The notes: generated by a model from the sequence alone, not told the origin. A DNA stretch of 64,000 nucleotides from Paraburkholderia phenazinium (GCF_900100735.1 NZ_FNCJ01000003.1:248001-312000); one strand, 5' to 3'. Numbered from the stretch's first letter, positions 47,702 to 60,142 are shown. Program-made: numbers and translations.

Positions 47702-48391
47702 TCAGCGCGCCCGCAGCTTGTTCGCCTCGACGCGTAGCAGCTTGACGCGCAGATCATCCCAGTGTTCGAGGAAGGCGTCGCGCGCGGTCGGGAAGTCGCG
47801 CGTCTTCAGGCAGGCGATCAGATGCTCGTGTTCGCGCACGATCTCCTTCGGGTGTTCGTAGTAATGCTGGCGCTGCACCAGCAGTAACTCGATCTCGCTC
47901 TCGATCGCTTCGTAGCTGCGTTGCAGCCGCTCGCTGCCGCTGGCCGACACGATCGCGCGATGGAAGTCGCGATCCGCCGCAACCATGAACGAGACCGGTG
48001 CGTCGCCTGGGGCGTCGCGCAGCCGCTCGACAGCATGAATCGCCTCGACGGGGATTTGCCCGGTATGCACGATCATCTTCACCGCCTCGACTTCGAGCAC
48101 ACCCCGAAAACGCGTCACGTCAACGATATCGTCGGCCGAGAACTCCGGCACGAAGAAACCGCGATTGACCACCTGACGCAGGATGCGGCGCCCGACCAGC
48201 AACTGTGCGGCCGTGCGAAACGTACTGCGGGAGACCTCGTACTCCTCGGCCATCCTGATGTCACGCAGGTACTCGCCCGGCGCGAAGTCGCCGTTCAGAA
48301 TGCGGGTCCGGAGCTTCTCGGCAAGCGCTTCGACGGCTGTGGGCCTGGCCGCCTCGGCGACGCTTGCCGGTTTGGAAATTGATGCACTCAT
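47702..48391 (-). CDS. GntR-family regulator with FCD ligand domain
   Basis: The 229-residue product has an N-terminal GntR winged helix (LRTRILNGDFAPGEYLRD, then AEEYEVSRSTFRTAAQLL) and a C-terminal FCD helical domain whose metal-binding residues include D and H in AADRDFHRAIV and H in REHEHLIACLKTRD. ATG 48,391 is chosen; the upstream open stretch to 48,484 has no ribosome-binding site. It lies 99 bp from the 3' end of the aminotransferase on the same strand and probably controls the amine/amino-acid catabolic genes around it. Confidence 0.85.
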   Translation of the reverse strand: MSASISKPASVAEAARPTAVEALAEKLRTRILNGDFAPGEYLRDIRMAEEYEVSRSTFRTAAQLLVGRRILRQVVNRGFFVPEFSADDIVDVTRFRGVLEVEAVKMIVHTGQIPVEAIHAVERLRDAPGDAPVSFMVAADRDFHRAIVSASGSERLQRSYEAIESEIELLLVQRQHYYEHPKEIVREHEHLIACLKTRDFPTARDAFLEHWDDLRVKLLRVEANKLRAR

Positions 48392-48490
48392 ATCGCAATA
48401 GTTCGTGGGTACCACGATTATATGCGGTGGATGCACCTGAATATGCCGCCTGTCGATGACCGGCTGGTTGGCGCGCCGGGCCATCGCTGA

Positions 48491-49800
48491 TCACAGCCCG
48501 GCGAGTACGGCGTCCAGTTCCGTCAGCAGGCGGTCGGCGTCCTTGGCCGCGAACACCAGCGGCGGTCGGATCTTCAGCACGCTCGCGTCCGGCCCGGTCG
48601 CCGAAATCAGCACGCGCCGCTGGCGCAGGCCATTGACTACTTTGAGCGCCGTTGCGATATCGGTGTCCTTTTTCGCGCGATCATGCACCATCTCCACGCC
48701 GAAATACAGACCCGTGCCGCGTACGTCGCCGATGCATTCGTATTTCCTTGCCAGCCCATTTAGCCCCTCGAAAAAGATCACGAAGGTCCGGCCCGCGCGG
48801 CCCACAAACGAAGCGGCGCCGAACACGCCAACCAACGAATCAAAGCCCCCCACAGCCACGGAAATGCCGCCCAAGCAAGAGAAACAGCGCACGCACTGGC
48901 CAAACCCAGCCACGACAGCGCCCAGCAACACAACACAACACACCGCACACAAGCACCACATCCGCCAGACCAAACAGACGAAACAGGGCACCACTCCGCG
49001 GCGCCAAGCCCCCCAAACGGGCCTCCCAATGCGCAAAAAACCCCACGACAACACGGAACCGATGAACAACCCGCCAACGCAGCGCACCACCGCGGCGACC
49101 GACCCCAACAAACAACTCCGGCAGCCGAACACCCCACACCACGAGAAGAAAGACGCGCCGAACAACGACGCCACACCGCACCCGCGACCACGGAAGTCCA
49201 CCACCCGCAGCGACACCAACGCAGCCAGCCGCGGCCAAAGCCCGCACGGCATGACCCGGCACCAGGCCAGGCCCGGCACACACAGCACACACGGGCCCAG
49301 CAAGGCCGAACACACCAGCGAGCAGGAAAAAATCGACCTCAACTCCAAAGTGCCCCGACAGGCCAAACTGCCAACGATCACCCCTCTCGGCCCGATGCAG
49401 CGCAGCGCCACGCCCATCCCCAGAGCGCTGGCCCCACAACCGCGCCACGAGAACAGCAGCAGCAACCAGCGGACCGACCTGCAGAACCACGCCACCAGAA
49501 CACAGCCAGAGGCCAAGATCGGCGAACACATGCAGCGGCAATGCGTGCACAACCACCAGACCCCGCAACTAAAACAACCGACAAGCAGCCGACACGCACG
49601 CCACACCCAGACCAAAGCCGGCGAAGCCGCGAAACACGAGGCGCCCAGACAGCCCGACAGACAAACCTTCGCCCCACACACCATACCAACCGGCCAGGAA
49701 GAAAACACACAACACGACCGACAGACCAACCGGACGACCCCCGCGACGGCCCGTCGGGTAACGCCGCCAAAGTGCCAAAACCAAGAGCGACCAAAGCACG
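48491..49800 (-). pseudogene. Class III aminotransferase: normal 3' quarter, 5' part overwritten in place
   Basis: From 48,491 to about 48,782 the sequence is normal and encodes the last 97 residues of a class III PLP aminotransferase (ARKYECIGDVRGTGLYFGVE, VVNGLRQRRVLISATGP, NVLKIRPPL-like end). Upstream, the plus strand becomes T-poor, yet in the same frame and spacing the family pattern persists: GFGQCVRCFSCLGG where AFGRDVRYFNTFGG is expected, RRGVVP for RHGVVP, GGLFIG for GGVFIA, WGFLRIG for PGFGRTG, and SWCGVF for SSDGVF. The PLP-Lys position now reads Trp. The 5' end is estimated from a usual length near 440 residues. As written it cannot be functional. Confidence 0.75.
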
Positions 49801-52800
49801 ACCGCATCCAGCCCCGCAAGCAAGCGTCGGCGCCGCCGAAACCGCCGCCTGCCTGCAAAACCCGCGGCCGCGAAGCCGAGCCGCCGCTCAAACAGCGAGC
49901 AGCAGAAGCAGGAGCAACCGGCCATAACACCAACGCAAACAACACCGAGGAAACACGAGCATCATCAAGCAGCATGAACCAAACCAGAAGCTCCCATCCC
50001 AACTGAGCCAAACGAAGCACAAAGGCCCCCTGGGCCAGGAACAGGTCGGCACGCCATAAAGTCAACAAGACCAGCGCCGCAACGCCCGCCATGGCGAGGC
50101 GCCAAAGAAGCAGCAGCCAATCGGCACTCACACGCACAGAAACCAAATAAACGCGAAGCAGGCCCCGCCCGACAAAGAACAGACCCTAAGCGACCTCGAA
50201 GGAAAAGACCAACAGAAACACAAGCATGACCGCCCGAGCCAAGGAGAGAGCGAACACCCCGGGTACACAGTCACCAAAGCCGATGATGCCGCCGACGAAC
50301 AGGCGACCACCTCAGGGCAAGACGACGCTCGAGCCGGGCAAGCAGCAGTGAACGACTGGCGGCCGAAAGCAGCAAAGAGACCGCCCGAAAGAAGCAAAGC
50401 GACAAAAGACCGCCTCGACCAGCGAGCGGCGCGACAAGACACCCAGAGGCCCCTGCAATCCCAAAAGGCCCAACAGGTGCAACACGACACACGCAACGAC
50501 ACGGCGCACGTGCACAAGATGGAACCAGAACAGGCCAAGGCGAAACCACGCCAGCACCTCACCAACTGCGCAGCCACAGAGCCCACGCCGGCGAACGACG
50601 TCCAACGAAACGACTAACAGAAAGCGAAAGAGCACCAACCCACCACCCACATACGTCAGCGAGGCGAGCGGCACAACAAATCACCCGGCAAGACCCAGAA
50701 GCAAACCCCGAACCGCCAACCCAGAAGCGACGACACCAACCCAGCGCACCGCCACCAACCGCAGACCGAGATACGCCCCCGTCAACCAAGGGCGAGAGAC
50801 GCGCAGAAAGCACCGCCAACAATAGCGGGCCGCAATGAGAAAGGAGAAGACCGCCGCGATCCAAAACCGTCACCATGCGCCAGATATGCCAAACACCCCG
50901 CAAGCAAGCGCACCCCAAGCAAGGGAGCACACACCACGGAACCGAGCCCACAGGCAAACGCACAGCACAAACGCGAGCCCAACCCAGGGCGAGAAACATA
51001 CGGCCCCAGAAGAAAGAGGCGAGCACAACCACGAAAAAGGAACCGCAACACTGGAACCAACGAGGGACGGACAAGAACGGCGCGTAAACCAAAATCACCA
51101 AGCCTTACCCGAAGAAACCCACCCAACGGATCCACAAAAACAAACGGAGGGCCACCAACACCACAACGCCGCTAAAAATCGACACGAAACCCCACACAAC
51201 CGGAGAAGTCGAGGTCGTCAGCATCCGCAACGGCAAACCCGAGCCAGGATCAGAGGACCACCCGGCACCACCCCGGACGCCGGCACAGCGCGCACACAAA
51301 GGCCGCAACGCCAAAGAGCAGCCAAGACCGAACCGACGCGACTGCCCTCAACAGAACCGCGACCCACCCCAACGGACCACGGCAAACCCCAGCCACCCGC
51401 TGCCACAAGAGACCGCCGCCGAAAACGACCGCGACCGGGAAAACCGAAGCACCGGGCCCCCAAACAGAAGCAAGAACCCACAGAACATCGAAACCCGGCC
51501 GCGCTCCCCCGACGCCACACCGCCGGGCGGCACCACAAAGCACAGCCACAACAAGCGAGACACAAGCCACCCTCGAAGAACCACAGGACAGGCAGACAAG
51601 GGAGGACAGCGCCAACCACCAGACACCACAACCCAGCCCCCAACAGCCGCTCCAGCCAGCCCAAGCGGCATCCCGCAGACGCAAGCAACCGGACAACACC
51701 AACGCACTCCACACGCAACCGAAACCCAAGCCGGCAACAGAAACAGTAAAGGCACCCAAACAGGAACCACTCCCACCCAAGACACGAAGACCCCTGATGG
51801 AACAACGAAGTCCGCGATCGCCCGGCAAAGAGGAATCCCACTTCCGCAAACGTCCGCCAAGCCGTCCAGCCTGCAGGACGCGCCAGGGGCAAAAAGCAGA
51901 CCCCATCCCACCAAAACGGCCCACGTCACCAGCACGCGCCAAACCGACGGCCGGAACACACCGCCGAAAACCGGGCGCGAAAACCGAGACCCAACATTAC
52001 AACAATACCCCTACCCCCAGCAGATCCGGACCAAGAACCCCAACCGGCGGCGCAACCCCAAACAGGGACAACCGACCCGCCCGCCATCGGCCCACAAAAC
52101 CCCAGCAAAAACACAGCCCGACGCGCCGAAACCAAAGAAAAGCAACCCAGAGAAAGATCAGGAGACCGAGCGCCAACCCAACCAGAAGACGGCGCGGAGA
52201 GAAACCAGGCCCCGACAAGCACTGTCGGCGGGACCTGGTACGCAAGCTAGCCCCCGGCAGAGCGAAAACACACCCGACACCGGAAACCAGATCCGCCAAC
52301 TGGAACAGACTCCGCGGCGCTGTACCGCAGCCCGCCGCACCCGCCACCGAATCGGAAGCGAACCGCGGGCGAGACAACACCGGACCCATCAGCGGACGAA
52401 AGCCCACCCGAGACGAGAGCCCCGAACGTACCACCCACAGCGCCGCGCCAAAGCGGCACGCACAAAGCAAGCGCAGTGCTCAACGACACCGCAAAGCCCC
52501 GCAACCAACCCCAGGCCAGCCAGAAGCCGCACAGCGAGAAATGACCACCAGCACCACACCGAACACCGCAACCGGGATGGCCAGCAACGCCAACAAACCC
52601 AGACATCCGGCCAAACACAAGACCCCCCAGACCGGCCGACAAACACATGACCGAACTGCCGATACGGGACCCCGCAACACAGGGACCGACAGCACAAGGA
52701 CCAGCAAAGGCACGGCCACAAGGACCGAACCCAGGCAACACCAGAAGAACAGCAATCCCCGAAGCAGAACCCCAACCGACCGAAACATGGACGAAAAGAC

Positions 52801-55800
52801 CAGCACGCACCCCCACCAACCACCGCCGTCCAAACACCCGACGACGCCAGCCAACCGCGCCCCGAGCGACGCGAAAGCCCTCATCAACCGCGAAAAGTCC
52901 CCGAAGACCACCCCAAACAGCTTCCATGCCACCCAAACCAAAGAGAGCACCCCCAATACGGCCAGAAGACAGCCCAAGGCCGGCACCGCCAAAGACAACT
53001 GATCCGCCAACGCTGCGAACAAACGCAAGCCAATACGCGAGCACACCCGAAACACAGAACGAACGACGACCACGCGCAACGGCCGCCAGACACAAAACAC
53101 CCAGACCCAAAGACAGGCGGTGAAAAACGAGACGAAAGTTGCCACCACGACACCGTAAAGGCGATGGACGAAGAGTTCCCGAACCATATCGCCCACGCCG
53201 AAGCTGACAAGGGCACCAAACCAGGAAAACGGGACGAATCAAACAACGAACGCGACCACAACAGCAGCCCCCATCAAATACCAAGCCCGAGGGACTCCAC
53301 AGCAAAACACCCAGCCCAAAACCACCGCGACCAAGCACCGACCACGATGCCGCCAGGACACATCGAACCAAAAAAAAGTTGGCGCCGACAAAGAAGCGAA
53401 AACAGAAAAAAACCAACCCGAAAACTCCCAGACAGAAGCCGCAGCAACGCACACGGTGGCAAACAGCCCCGGGTGCGGACAGCGGAAGACGAGCGAAGAA
53501 ACACTCGCAATCAACCCGCCGTCAGCATCCACACACAAGACGAAGAAACGCCGCCAAGCGGAAACCAACCCAACAGGACCGACGGAAAAATAAAAACGAA
53601 GTGCAACCCCGACAGCCCACACCTGCGCAGGCAAAACGAGCAGAAGAGGCCCGAGCGCAAAACCAAGGTCGAACTCGCCAACGCGGGCGCACGATCGGCA
53701 AACCAGGCCCTGACCCGCGTAAACACCCCACAGCACACACCCGTCAAACAGCGCCACGGCGCGCTCACACAAAACGACAAACCCGAAAACCCCCAGCTCG
53801 CGCTGACCACCACGACCCCCGCAAATCACCATCCAGAAAACGTCGAAAATGGCACAGAAGCCCTCCCCCACGTCGACGAGAACAGGAAGCAACACCACCA
53901 AACCGACCGCGAACACGTCCTGCACAACCACGTCACGCACAACGAGAGCCAACACCACAGAGACACCCACGCGAACCTCGAGCACAACATCGAGATCCAG
54001 AACGACCACAGCTGCGGACGCAGACACGAGACACACAACAGGAAACCCAAGCTCCGCGACACCAAGGCGCCCACCGGAGCACACGCACACCAAACGACCA
54101 CGTTCGACGAACCGGACAAGAAAGAAAAAAATATCGCAATCACAGCCAGAACCCCCAGAGGCCAACACAACACCCACAGGCAGGCGGCCGTTACAAAGCC
54201 ACGTGACCACACCCAAGAGGCGCCCAGCGGCCGCCGCCAACCCTGAACGAAGCCCGCCAACAACGACCTCGAGCAACAAAGCAAACCAGGCGTTCGGAGC
54301 CCCCCACAAACCGAAAAAACCCGGCCAGAAGGCAACACTGCCGGCAACAAGCATAACCTCACAGCCCCGATGCCGCACACCAAGCGCCCACGCAAGCTTC
54401 GGCAGAACCAGCACGACAGCCCAGACCAGAAAACGGATCCCAATCGCAAAAAACGGTGCCCCGGACCGGAAAACAAACACAGGGACACCAGACGCGCCGC
54501 CCACCACATACGCCCCGACCACATCCCCGCATTGCGCACACACAACGCCAGAACCAAAACCCACCCCCAGCCCATGCATGCCGCGCTCCAGCCGCACGAC
54601 CATCCAGCCAACGCCCACAACAGCAAACAATGCCGCGCGCGGGTGCAACAACACCAAAGTCAACACGCACAACGCGAGATCCGACGCGCAATCCACACCC
54701 ACGGCAGACATCACCAAAGCGAAAAAGACACAAAAGCACGCCACAACGAACGTCACCCCAACGACAGACAAAGCAACCAGCAAGCTACGCGCAAAGCCAA
54801 GACAAACCACCCAACACACCAGGCCGAAAGCCCGAAGCCCCGCAGCCAAAAACACACACCCACAAAGGGCCAGACCGGCAAGCCGCAACAGCAGGGCAAG
54901 TACAGCGGAAGCGTACAGGCAACACGCAGGCAACAACACCCCCACCAGACCCACGCCCACGAGACAAACCCAAGCCCAGACAGAGAGCACCACAACGCCG
55001 ACGCCGGCAACACCCCAACCACGGACCACCACACCGACCTCGAAACACAATGCGAAGGACAACCGAACCGCCACGCCGAAACCCACAAGCGCCCCCGCGC
55101 AAGCGACGCGAACAAAAACAAGACGCAGCACGCAGCCATCGTGCCCTAGCAACAGCACCTACGAGAACCGCGTCAGGGCAAACCCAACAGCGAACACGAA
55201 CACACGAAGACCAAGGCCAAAGAACGCCCACACGAACCGGACGGTCGACACCAAGAAACCACCCACCCAGGAGGACACCTGAACCCGGACAACCGAAACC
55301 AATGCGGCTGCCCCAAACGCCGCCCCAAAACGAACGCCGACCACAATCAGGCAAAGCTCCAGACGGGCGAGGGAGCGATGCAGGCCCCAAACAACCAGCA
55401 ATACAGAGGCACGGCCCAACCACAACAAAGCCACCAAGCACAAATGGCCACTCACCCCACAAGACGCCCCCGAAACACACAACGCAAAGGACGAAAACCC
55501 ACCAAAGAAGTCCACCGCGAACTGAACAAGAAGGGCACCTAAACCAACCAGGAAAAAACCTCCAACCCCAAGCCAAGCCAGCCAGACCACCAGACGGAAG
55601 GCCAGACGCGCCACCCCCAAAAACACACCCGGACGGATGAGAACAAAGAGACGCGCGGACGCCACAACCAATACCGATACACCGACCACACGCAACACCG
55701 GCAAGACGCCCAGCAGAAGCACCAAGAACACGAGAACGACGCAATCACAGGAAAATAAACACAAAAAAAAGAGGCCGTCAAAAACCAAATCCCAGAACAC

Positions 55801-58225
55801 GGGCAACTCCGGCGAACACAAGGCGCTGCCCAACCGAACCGACACGGCCCAGAAAACAAGAGCGCCCGCCGCACCCGAGGGAGGCAAACGCAGACAGGTC
55901 ACCTACTCAAAGTGCCCACCAAAGATCAGAAAAAACACCCGGCGCAGTACACACGGACGACGAAGCCTCCACAACGGACGACCAAGGGAGGCCATTACAC
56001 AAACGAAGCGGTCGCAAAGGGCCAGAAAATGGCCCACCCACAACGACCCATTAACGCGAACAACCGAAAACACGCCGACAGCTCCCGACAACCCCACGAC
56101 CAGAAGGTCGACCAAAATCAGCCAAACCCCCAGACTGGGGCAGGAACCAACCACAACAAAAACGAGCAGCGCCACATATACACCGCCGAACCCGAACAGT
56201 GCCACAACGCGAAAAAGACCAATGACCCAACGCGACGCGACGCAAAAACAGCACGCAACGGACTCCAGCCGCCACAGCACCACGACCGCCTCAAGAACCA
56301 GACCGAAGCCGTCGCAAGGGAAGAAAATCCAGCGAGCCCCACCCGTGACGAAACGCAACCAAACACGGTCTGCCACGCAATGAAACAGGAACGCGACCGC
56401 AACCGGCGTTAGACAAAAAAGAATCGCCGCTACCGAAAGCGAAACCCAGACGACAAACCCACGGACCAGCCGCAAGCCATCCAGCTGGACCAGCAAGAAA
56501 GCCCGAAAGACGGGCAAATTGCAGATGAAACACCAAAAAAATACGTCGCTCAAGAAAACAGCGCAGCAACTGAGAAACCGCGGTGAGCGAACGGCACGAC
56601 CGAACGCCCGGCGCACGCCCACAAAACCGAGGCACCCCACCACCAGGGACAGCCCAGGGCCCCCAAACTCATGCAACCCGGACTGGAAGACATGGAGCAA
56701 CACAAACACGGCGCGCAGGACACCCCGACCGGGAAACCACCCGAACAAAAGACGCCGGGTAGCCACTACAGGCACCTGGAAAAAGAAAAAGGACCAATCG
56801 GCAAGACGGCACAACCCCCGATGCACGACAACGACCGAAAACGCACCGACACCCCTGCCGAAGCGCAGGACCACAAGGCTCTCGCAAAGCGCGCTTCCGC
56901 CCTGAACCGCGAAGGAAGCGAGGCCAAAAAACTGACGCACGGCCAGAGCGACATCCTCGAACGCGAGCACGAGACCAGCGGCAACGACATCCACCCACGC
57001 TGGGCCCGCGACCAGAGAACAGCCCCCGCAGTCGCACCGCGTCCACCGCGACACGTCCGTCCAAAGACTGAGATCGAAGAGAGCCCAACCGCCCAGCACC
57101 AAGAAGTCACGCGCAGCCACGTCACCGCGGCAACAAAGCACAACGACCGGCGAAGCGACCGCAAAATGAAGCAAGTCGACACCGAAGAAAAGAGGCCACG
57201 CAACACCCCCGCGCATCCAAACAAAGCCGCGCCACAGCCCGACGAAAAGCAGGATGGGAACATCAGCCAAGCGATGGAACAATATCAAGCAACAGACAGC
57301 AAGACCCAAACAGCCCCGCAGCTACACGGCGAGCAACCGCACACCCAGACACCAACCCACCCCCCGGAAAGCAACGAACCGACCGTACACGAGCCCGAAC
57401 CCAAACCCGACGAAAATTGCGCACAAACGATGAACCACAAAAAGAGAGCAGAGAACGAACGTGAACACAAGAGCGTACCGCTCACCCGCATCCCCACCAC
57501 ACCCACCCGCCAGCTCAACGCCCATGTAGTCGCAATACGAGCACGCAACGACGGCCGAGCAACCGCATGGATCCGCGAGAAGCGGACAAGAAAAGACCCC
57601 CAACTCAAAAACAGCAACGTCCCGGCAGAAAAAACCAGCACAAACTGGCGAAGCAAACAACAACAAAACCGAGAAGAAACCGAATCGAACATCGCGACCA
57701 AGACCCCGCCGCCGCGACAGAAGGGCGAACCAGAGCCCGGCGACACCCCGGACGGGCGTAGCAGTCAACCCATGTACCAGACCAACGATAAAAACGAACA
57801 ACCCACAAGGAACCAAGACGGCGAAATGCACCGCACCGCGGCGGCAAACACGGAACCACGAAGCAACAAACAAGCAACAGCGAAAAAGGCAGCGACAAGA
57901 AACACCAGCAAAAGACGGGCAATAACGCCGAAAAAACGAAGCACCAAAAAACCAAACCCGACAACGCCCGTGGCCAGAAGCGCGAACAACCGACCCGCAA
58001 CACTACAACACAAACGCGCCCACCAAACCATCAAGACGTCGGGAGACCCGCAAACAGCGGCCGCGAATGAACAGCACACCATCCGGACAACCACCGGAGG
58101 AAAGGCGCGCGGCGCGAAAAAGGCAACATCCGCGCAGAAAAACCGAATCCGAACGCCGCAGGGAACCAACAGCACAACGGCGATGCACGAGAAGGCACCA
58201 CGACGAAACAGACCCGACGCGCGTC
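48783..58225. other. 9.4-kb T-depleted block: overwritten normal sequence, no valid ORFs
   Basis: The plus strand is A/C-rich and nearly lacks T: one T in 52,801-52,860 and two in 53,401-53,460, against 16 in the 60 bases before the left edge (48,721-48,780). Because every stop codon on either strand needs a T on the plus strand or its partner, almost all six frames are open; none of these frames should be annotated. Both edges are sharp, within tens of bases. At each edge the flanking gene continues through the block in frame. The central part, about 49.8-57.4 kb, was not decoded. No tandem repeat unit, terminal repeats or transposase were seen. See the aminotransferase and FAD oxidase entries. 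Confidence 0.85.
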
Positions 58226-58794
58226 AGACCGCGGCCATCACCATCACGCGACGCGGTGACGGCACGTATACGCTCGCCATCAGCGGTCTGGGGAAGCTCG
58301 ATCTGACGCTGCAAAAAGTGCGCTACGCCAAGGACTTCATTCCTATGTTCGGGCGCCGCTGGCGCAGCCTGAGTCCAGGAAATCTGGAAGGCGTGCGTTC
58401 CGGTCACGAAGGAACGGGGCGCTGGCGACTCGACGCACCGACGCCAATGGAAAAAATGCGGGTGCTGGACCCTTGTGTCGATGAAGCCACACTCAAAGAG
58501 ATTCGGAAGCGGGCGGTCGATCTCTGTCCGGTGATCGGAGAGAGCCAGATTGCTGCGTCGTGGGCGGGCTACATTGATACGACGCCGGACGGCGTTCCCG
58601 CTATTGGCGAAACGAAGGAACTACCTGGGCTCGTGCTGGCCGCAGGCTTGAGCGGCCACGGTTTTGGCATCGGCCCGGGGTGTGGCCATCTAGTGGCGGA
58701 TCTGGTCACAGGTGCGAAGCCGATCGTCGATCCCGAACCCTACCGTCCGGCGCGACTCAACGAATCGGTGTGGGGAAAGGTCGCCGACTTTTAA
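57500..58794 (+). pseudogene. FAD-dependent amine/amino-acid oxidase: normal 3' half, 5' part overwritten in place
   Basis: From about 58,230 to 58,794 the sequence is normal and encodes the last 188 residues of a DadA/glycine-oxidase-type flavoprotein (ITRRGDGTYTLAISG, SWAGYIDTTPDGVPAIGE, GLSGHGFGIGPGCGHLVADL). To the left, in the same frame without a shift, a degraded FAD N-terminus can be read near 57,520-57,690: HVVAIRARNDGRATAW where DVVVIGGGIVGVSTAW is expected, then TNWRSKQQQNREE for RNWGWVRQQGRDE. The GxGxxG glycines are mostly Arg/Ala/Asn, so it is not functional as written. The 5' end is approximate. Downstream genes follow closely on the same strand. Confidence 0.75.
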
Positions 58795-58864
58795 GGCCAG
58801 TTATTTGTCGCTCGCGTGCTTGGTGTCGGATATGTGCACCAGTACGCCAGCTTTGGAGTTTGTC

Positions 58865-60142
58865 ATGCTTTTCAGTTCTTACTGGCTGGACACATCCGAG
58901 CCATTCGTTAGCAGCTCGCCCGATGTGCATGGCGGAAGTTGCGACGTCGTGGTGGTCGGTGGAGGTATCACGGGCTCGGCGGCTGCATTGGCGCTAGCCA
59001 AAAAAGGCGCGCGCGTCATGGTCTGCGAAGCGGGAACCGTGGGGCAGGCGGCGTCGGGGCGCAATGGCGGCATGTGCAACAACGGCTTCGCACAGGATTA
59101 TGCTTCACTCTCGCAGCACATCGGCACGGAACTGGCCAACCGGCTGTATCTTGCGTTCGATGCGGGTGTCGATACCGTTGAGCGGCTGGTCAGGGAAGAG
59201 TCGATCGATTGCGATTTCGTCCGCCGGGGAAAGCTCAAGCTCGCGGCGAAGCCCGAGCACTACGACAAGCTTGCGCGAAGTCAGGCGTTGCTCGCCGCGA
59301 GCGTGGACCCCGATACGCGCCTTGTGACGAAGGCAGAGCTTCGTGACGAGATCGGCTCAGACCGCTATCACGGCGGGTTGATCTTTGAGAAGAGTGCCGG
59401 GATGCACGTCGGTCGATATGTTCGTGGTCTCGCGAAGGCTGCGCAAGCGCGCGGCGCACACATTCTGGAGCAGACGCCGGTTCTGGGATTGCAGAGGCAA
59501 TCTCAGGGCTTATACGTGGTCCGAACGCCGCGGGGAGAGATCCGCACGCCGCAGGTGCTTCTGGCGAGCGGCATCTCGCAGGTGGGACCGTTCGGCTGGA
59601 TCCGGCGCAGGATTGTGCCGGTCGGGGCTTTTATCATCGTCACCGAGCCTTTGCCGCAGGAACTGCTCGACCGGTTGCTGCCAACCCGCCGGATGGCGAC
59701 CGACACAAAGAACTTCGTCAACTTCTTTCGTGTCACTCCCGACAACCGGATGCTATTTGGCGGTCGTGCGCGATTCGCGACGTCGAACCCGCGTTCGGAC
59801 GAAAAGAGCGGGATGATCCTGCGACGGCAGATGGCCGCCGTGTTTCCCGAGCTGGCCAGCGTGCGTATCGACTATTGCTGGGGTGGGATGGTCGACATGA
59901 CCGCCAATCGCCTGCCCCGTGCGGGCGAGCGAGACGGCGTGTACTACTCGATGGGCTATAGCGGACACGGCACCCACATGGCCACACTGATGGGCACACT
60001 GATGGCGGAGATCATGGACGGACGCGCCGAGCTCAACCCGTGGAAAGACTTCGACTGGCCCGCCATCCCCGGGCATTTTGGCAAACCATGGTTCTTGCCC
60101 TTCGTGGGCGCATGGTACCGACTCAAGGACGCACTGCAATGA
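58865..60142 (+). CDS. FAD-dependent oxidoreductase, gamma-glutamylputrescine oxidase-like
   Basis: The 425-residue DAO-family flavoprotein has an intact FAD motif VVVGGGITGSAAALALAKKG near residue 25, the QAASGRNGGM segment, and a C-terminal GVYYSMGYSGHGTHMATLMG. The N-terminal SSYWLDTSEP preface is typical of PuuB/OrdL-like oxidases of gamma-glutamylated amines and of related amine oxidases. Start ATG 58,865; upstream in-frame codons to 58,712 overlap the preceding gene. Its stop overlaps the aldehyde dehydrogenase start (ATGA), so amine oxidation and aldehyde oxidation are coupled. Confidence 0.86.
   Translation: MLFSSYWLDTSEPFVSSSPDVHGGSCDVVVVGGGITGSAAALALAKKGARVMVCEAGTVGQAASGRNGGMCNNGFAQDYASLSQHIGTELANRLYLAFDAGVDTVERLVREESIDCDFVRRGKLKLAAKPEHYDKLARSQALLAASVDPDTRLVTKAELRDEIGSDRYHGGLIFEKSAGMHVGRYVRGLAKAAQARGAHILEQTPVLGLQRQSQGLYVVRTPRGEIRTPQVLLASGISQVGPFGWIRRRIVPVGAFIIVTEPLPQELLDRLLPTRRMATDTKNFVNFFRVTPDNRMLFGGRARFATSNPRSDEKSGMILRRQMAAVFPELASVRIDYCWGGMVDMTANRLPRAGERDGVYYSMGYSGHGTHMATLMGTLMAEIMDGRAELNPWKDFDWPAIPGHFGKPWFLPFVGAWYRLKDALQ

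Noticed and set aside
53900..54200. A minus-strand GSGC segment that resembles an ABC ATPase Walker A region
   Set aside because: The following signature and Walker B positions do not fall at the expected spacing, so the match is probably chance in a Gly/Val-rich translation.
56400..56560. A minus-strand L-D-G-x6-F pattern that recalls the EAA loop of ABC permeases
   Set aside because: Too few positions match, and downstream helix spacing is off by two residues. It could be real but cannot be supported by eye in a composition-biased block.
48783..58225. Many long open frames on both strands, including 639-, 551- and 468-codon hydrophobic frames on the minus strand
   Set aside because: They follow from the near absence of T, which removes stop codons in all frames. 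Minus-strand frames are automatically rich in Gly, Val, Leu, Trp, Cys and Phe, plus-strand frames in Thr, Pro, Lys, Asn, Gln and Arg. None has a coherent family pattern except the in-frame extensions of the two edge genes.
48783..58225. Block as an inserted mobile element or satellite
   Set aside because: A simple insertion would leave the 5' halves of the interrupted genes elsewhere. Instead both 5' halves are legible inside the block at the right spacing. No terminal repeats, target duplication, transposase or repeat unit was seen.
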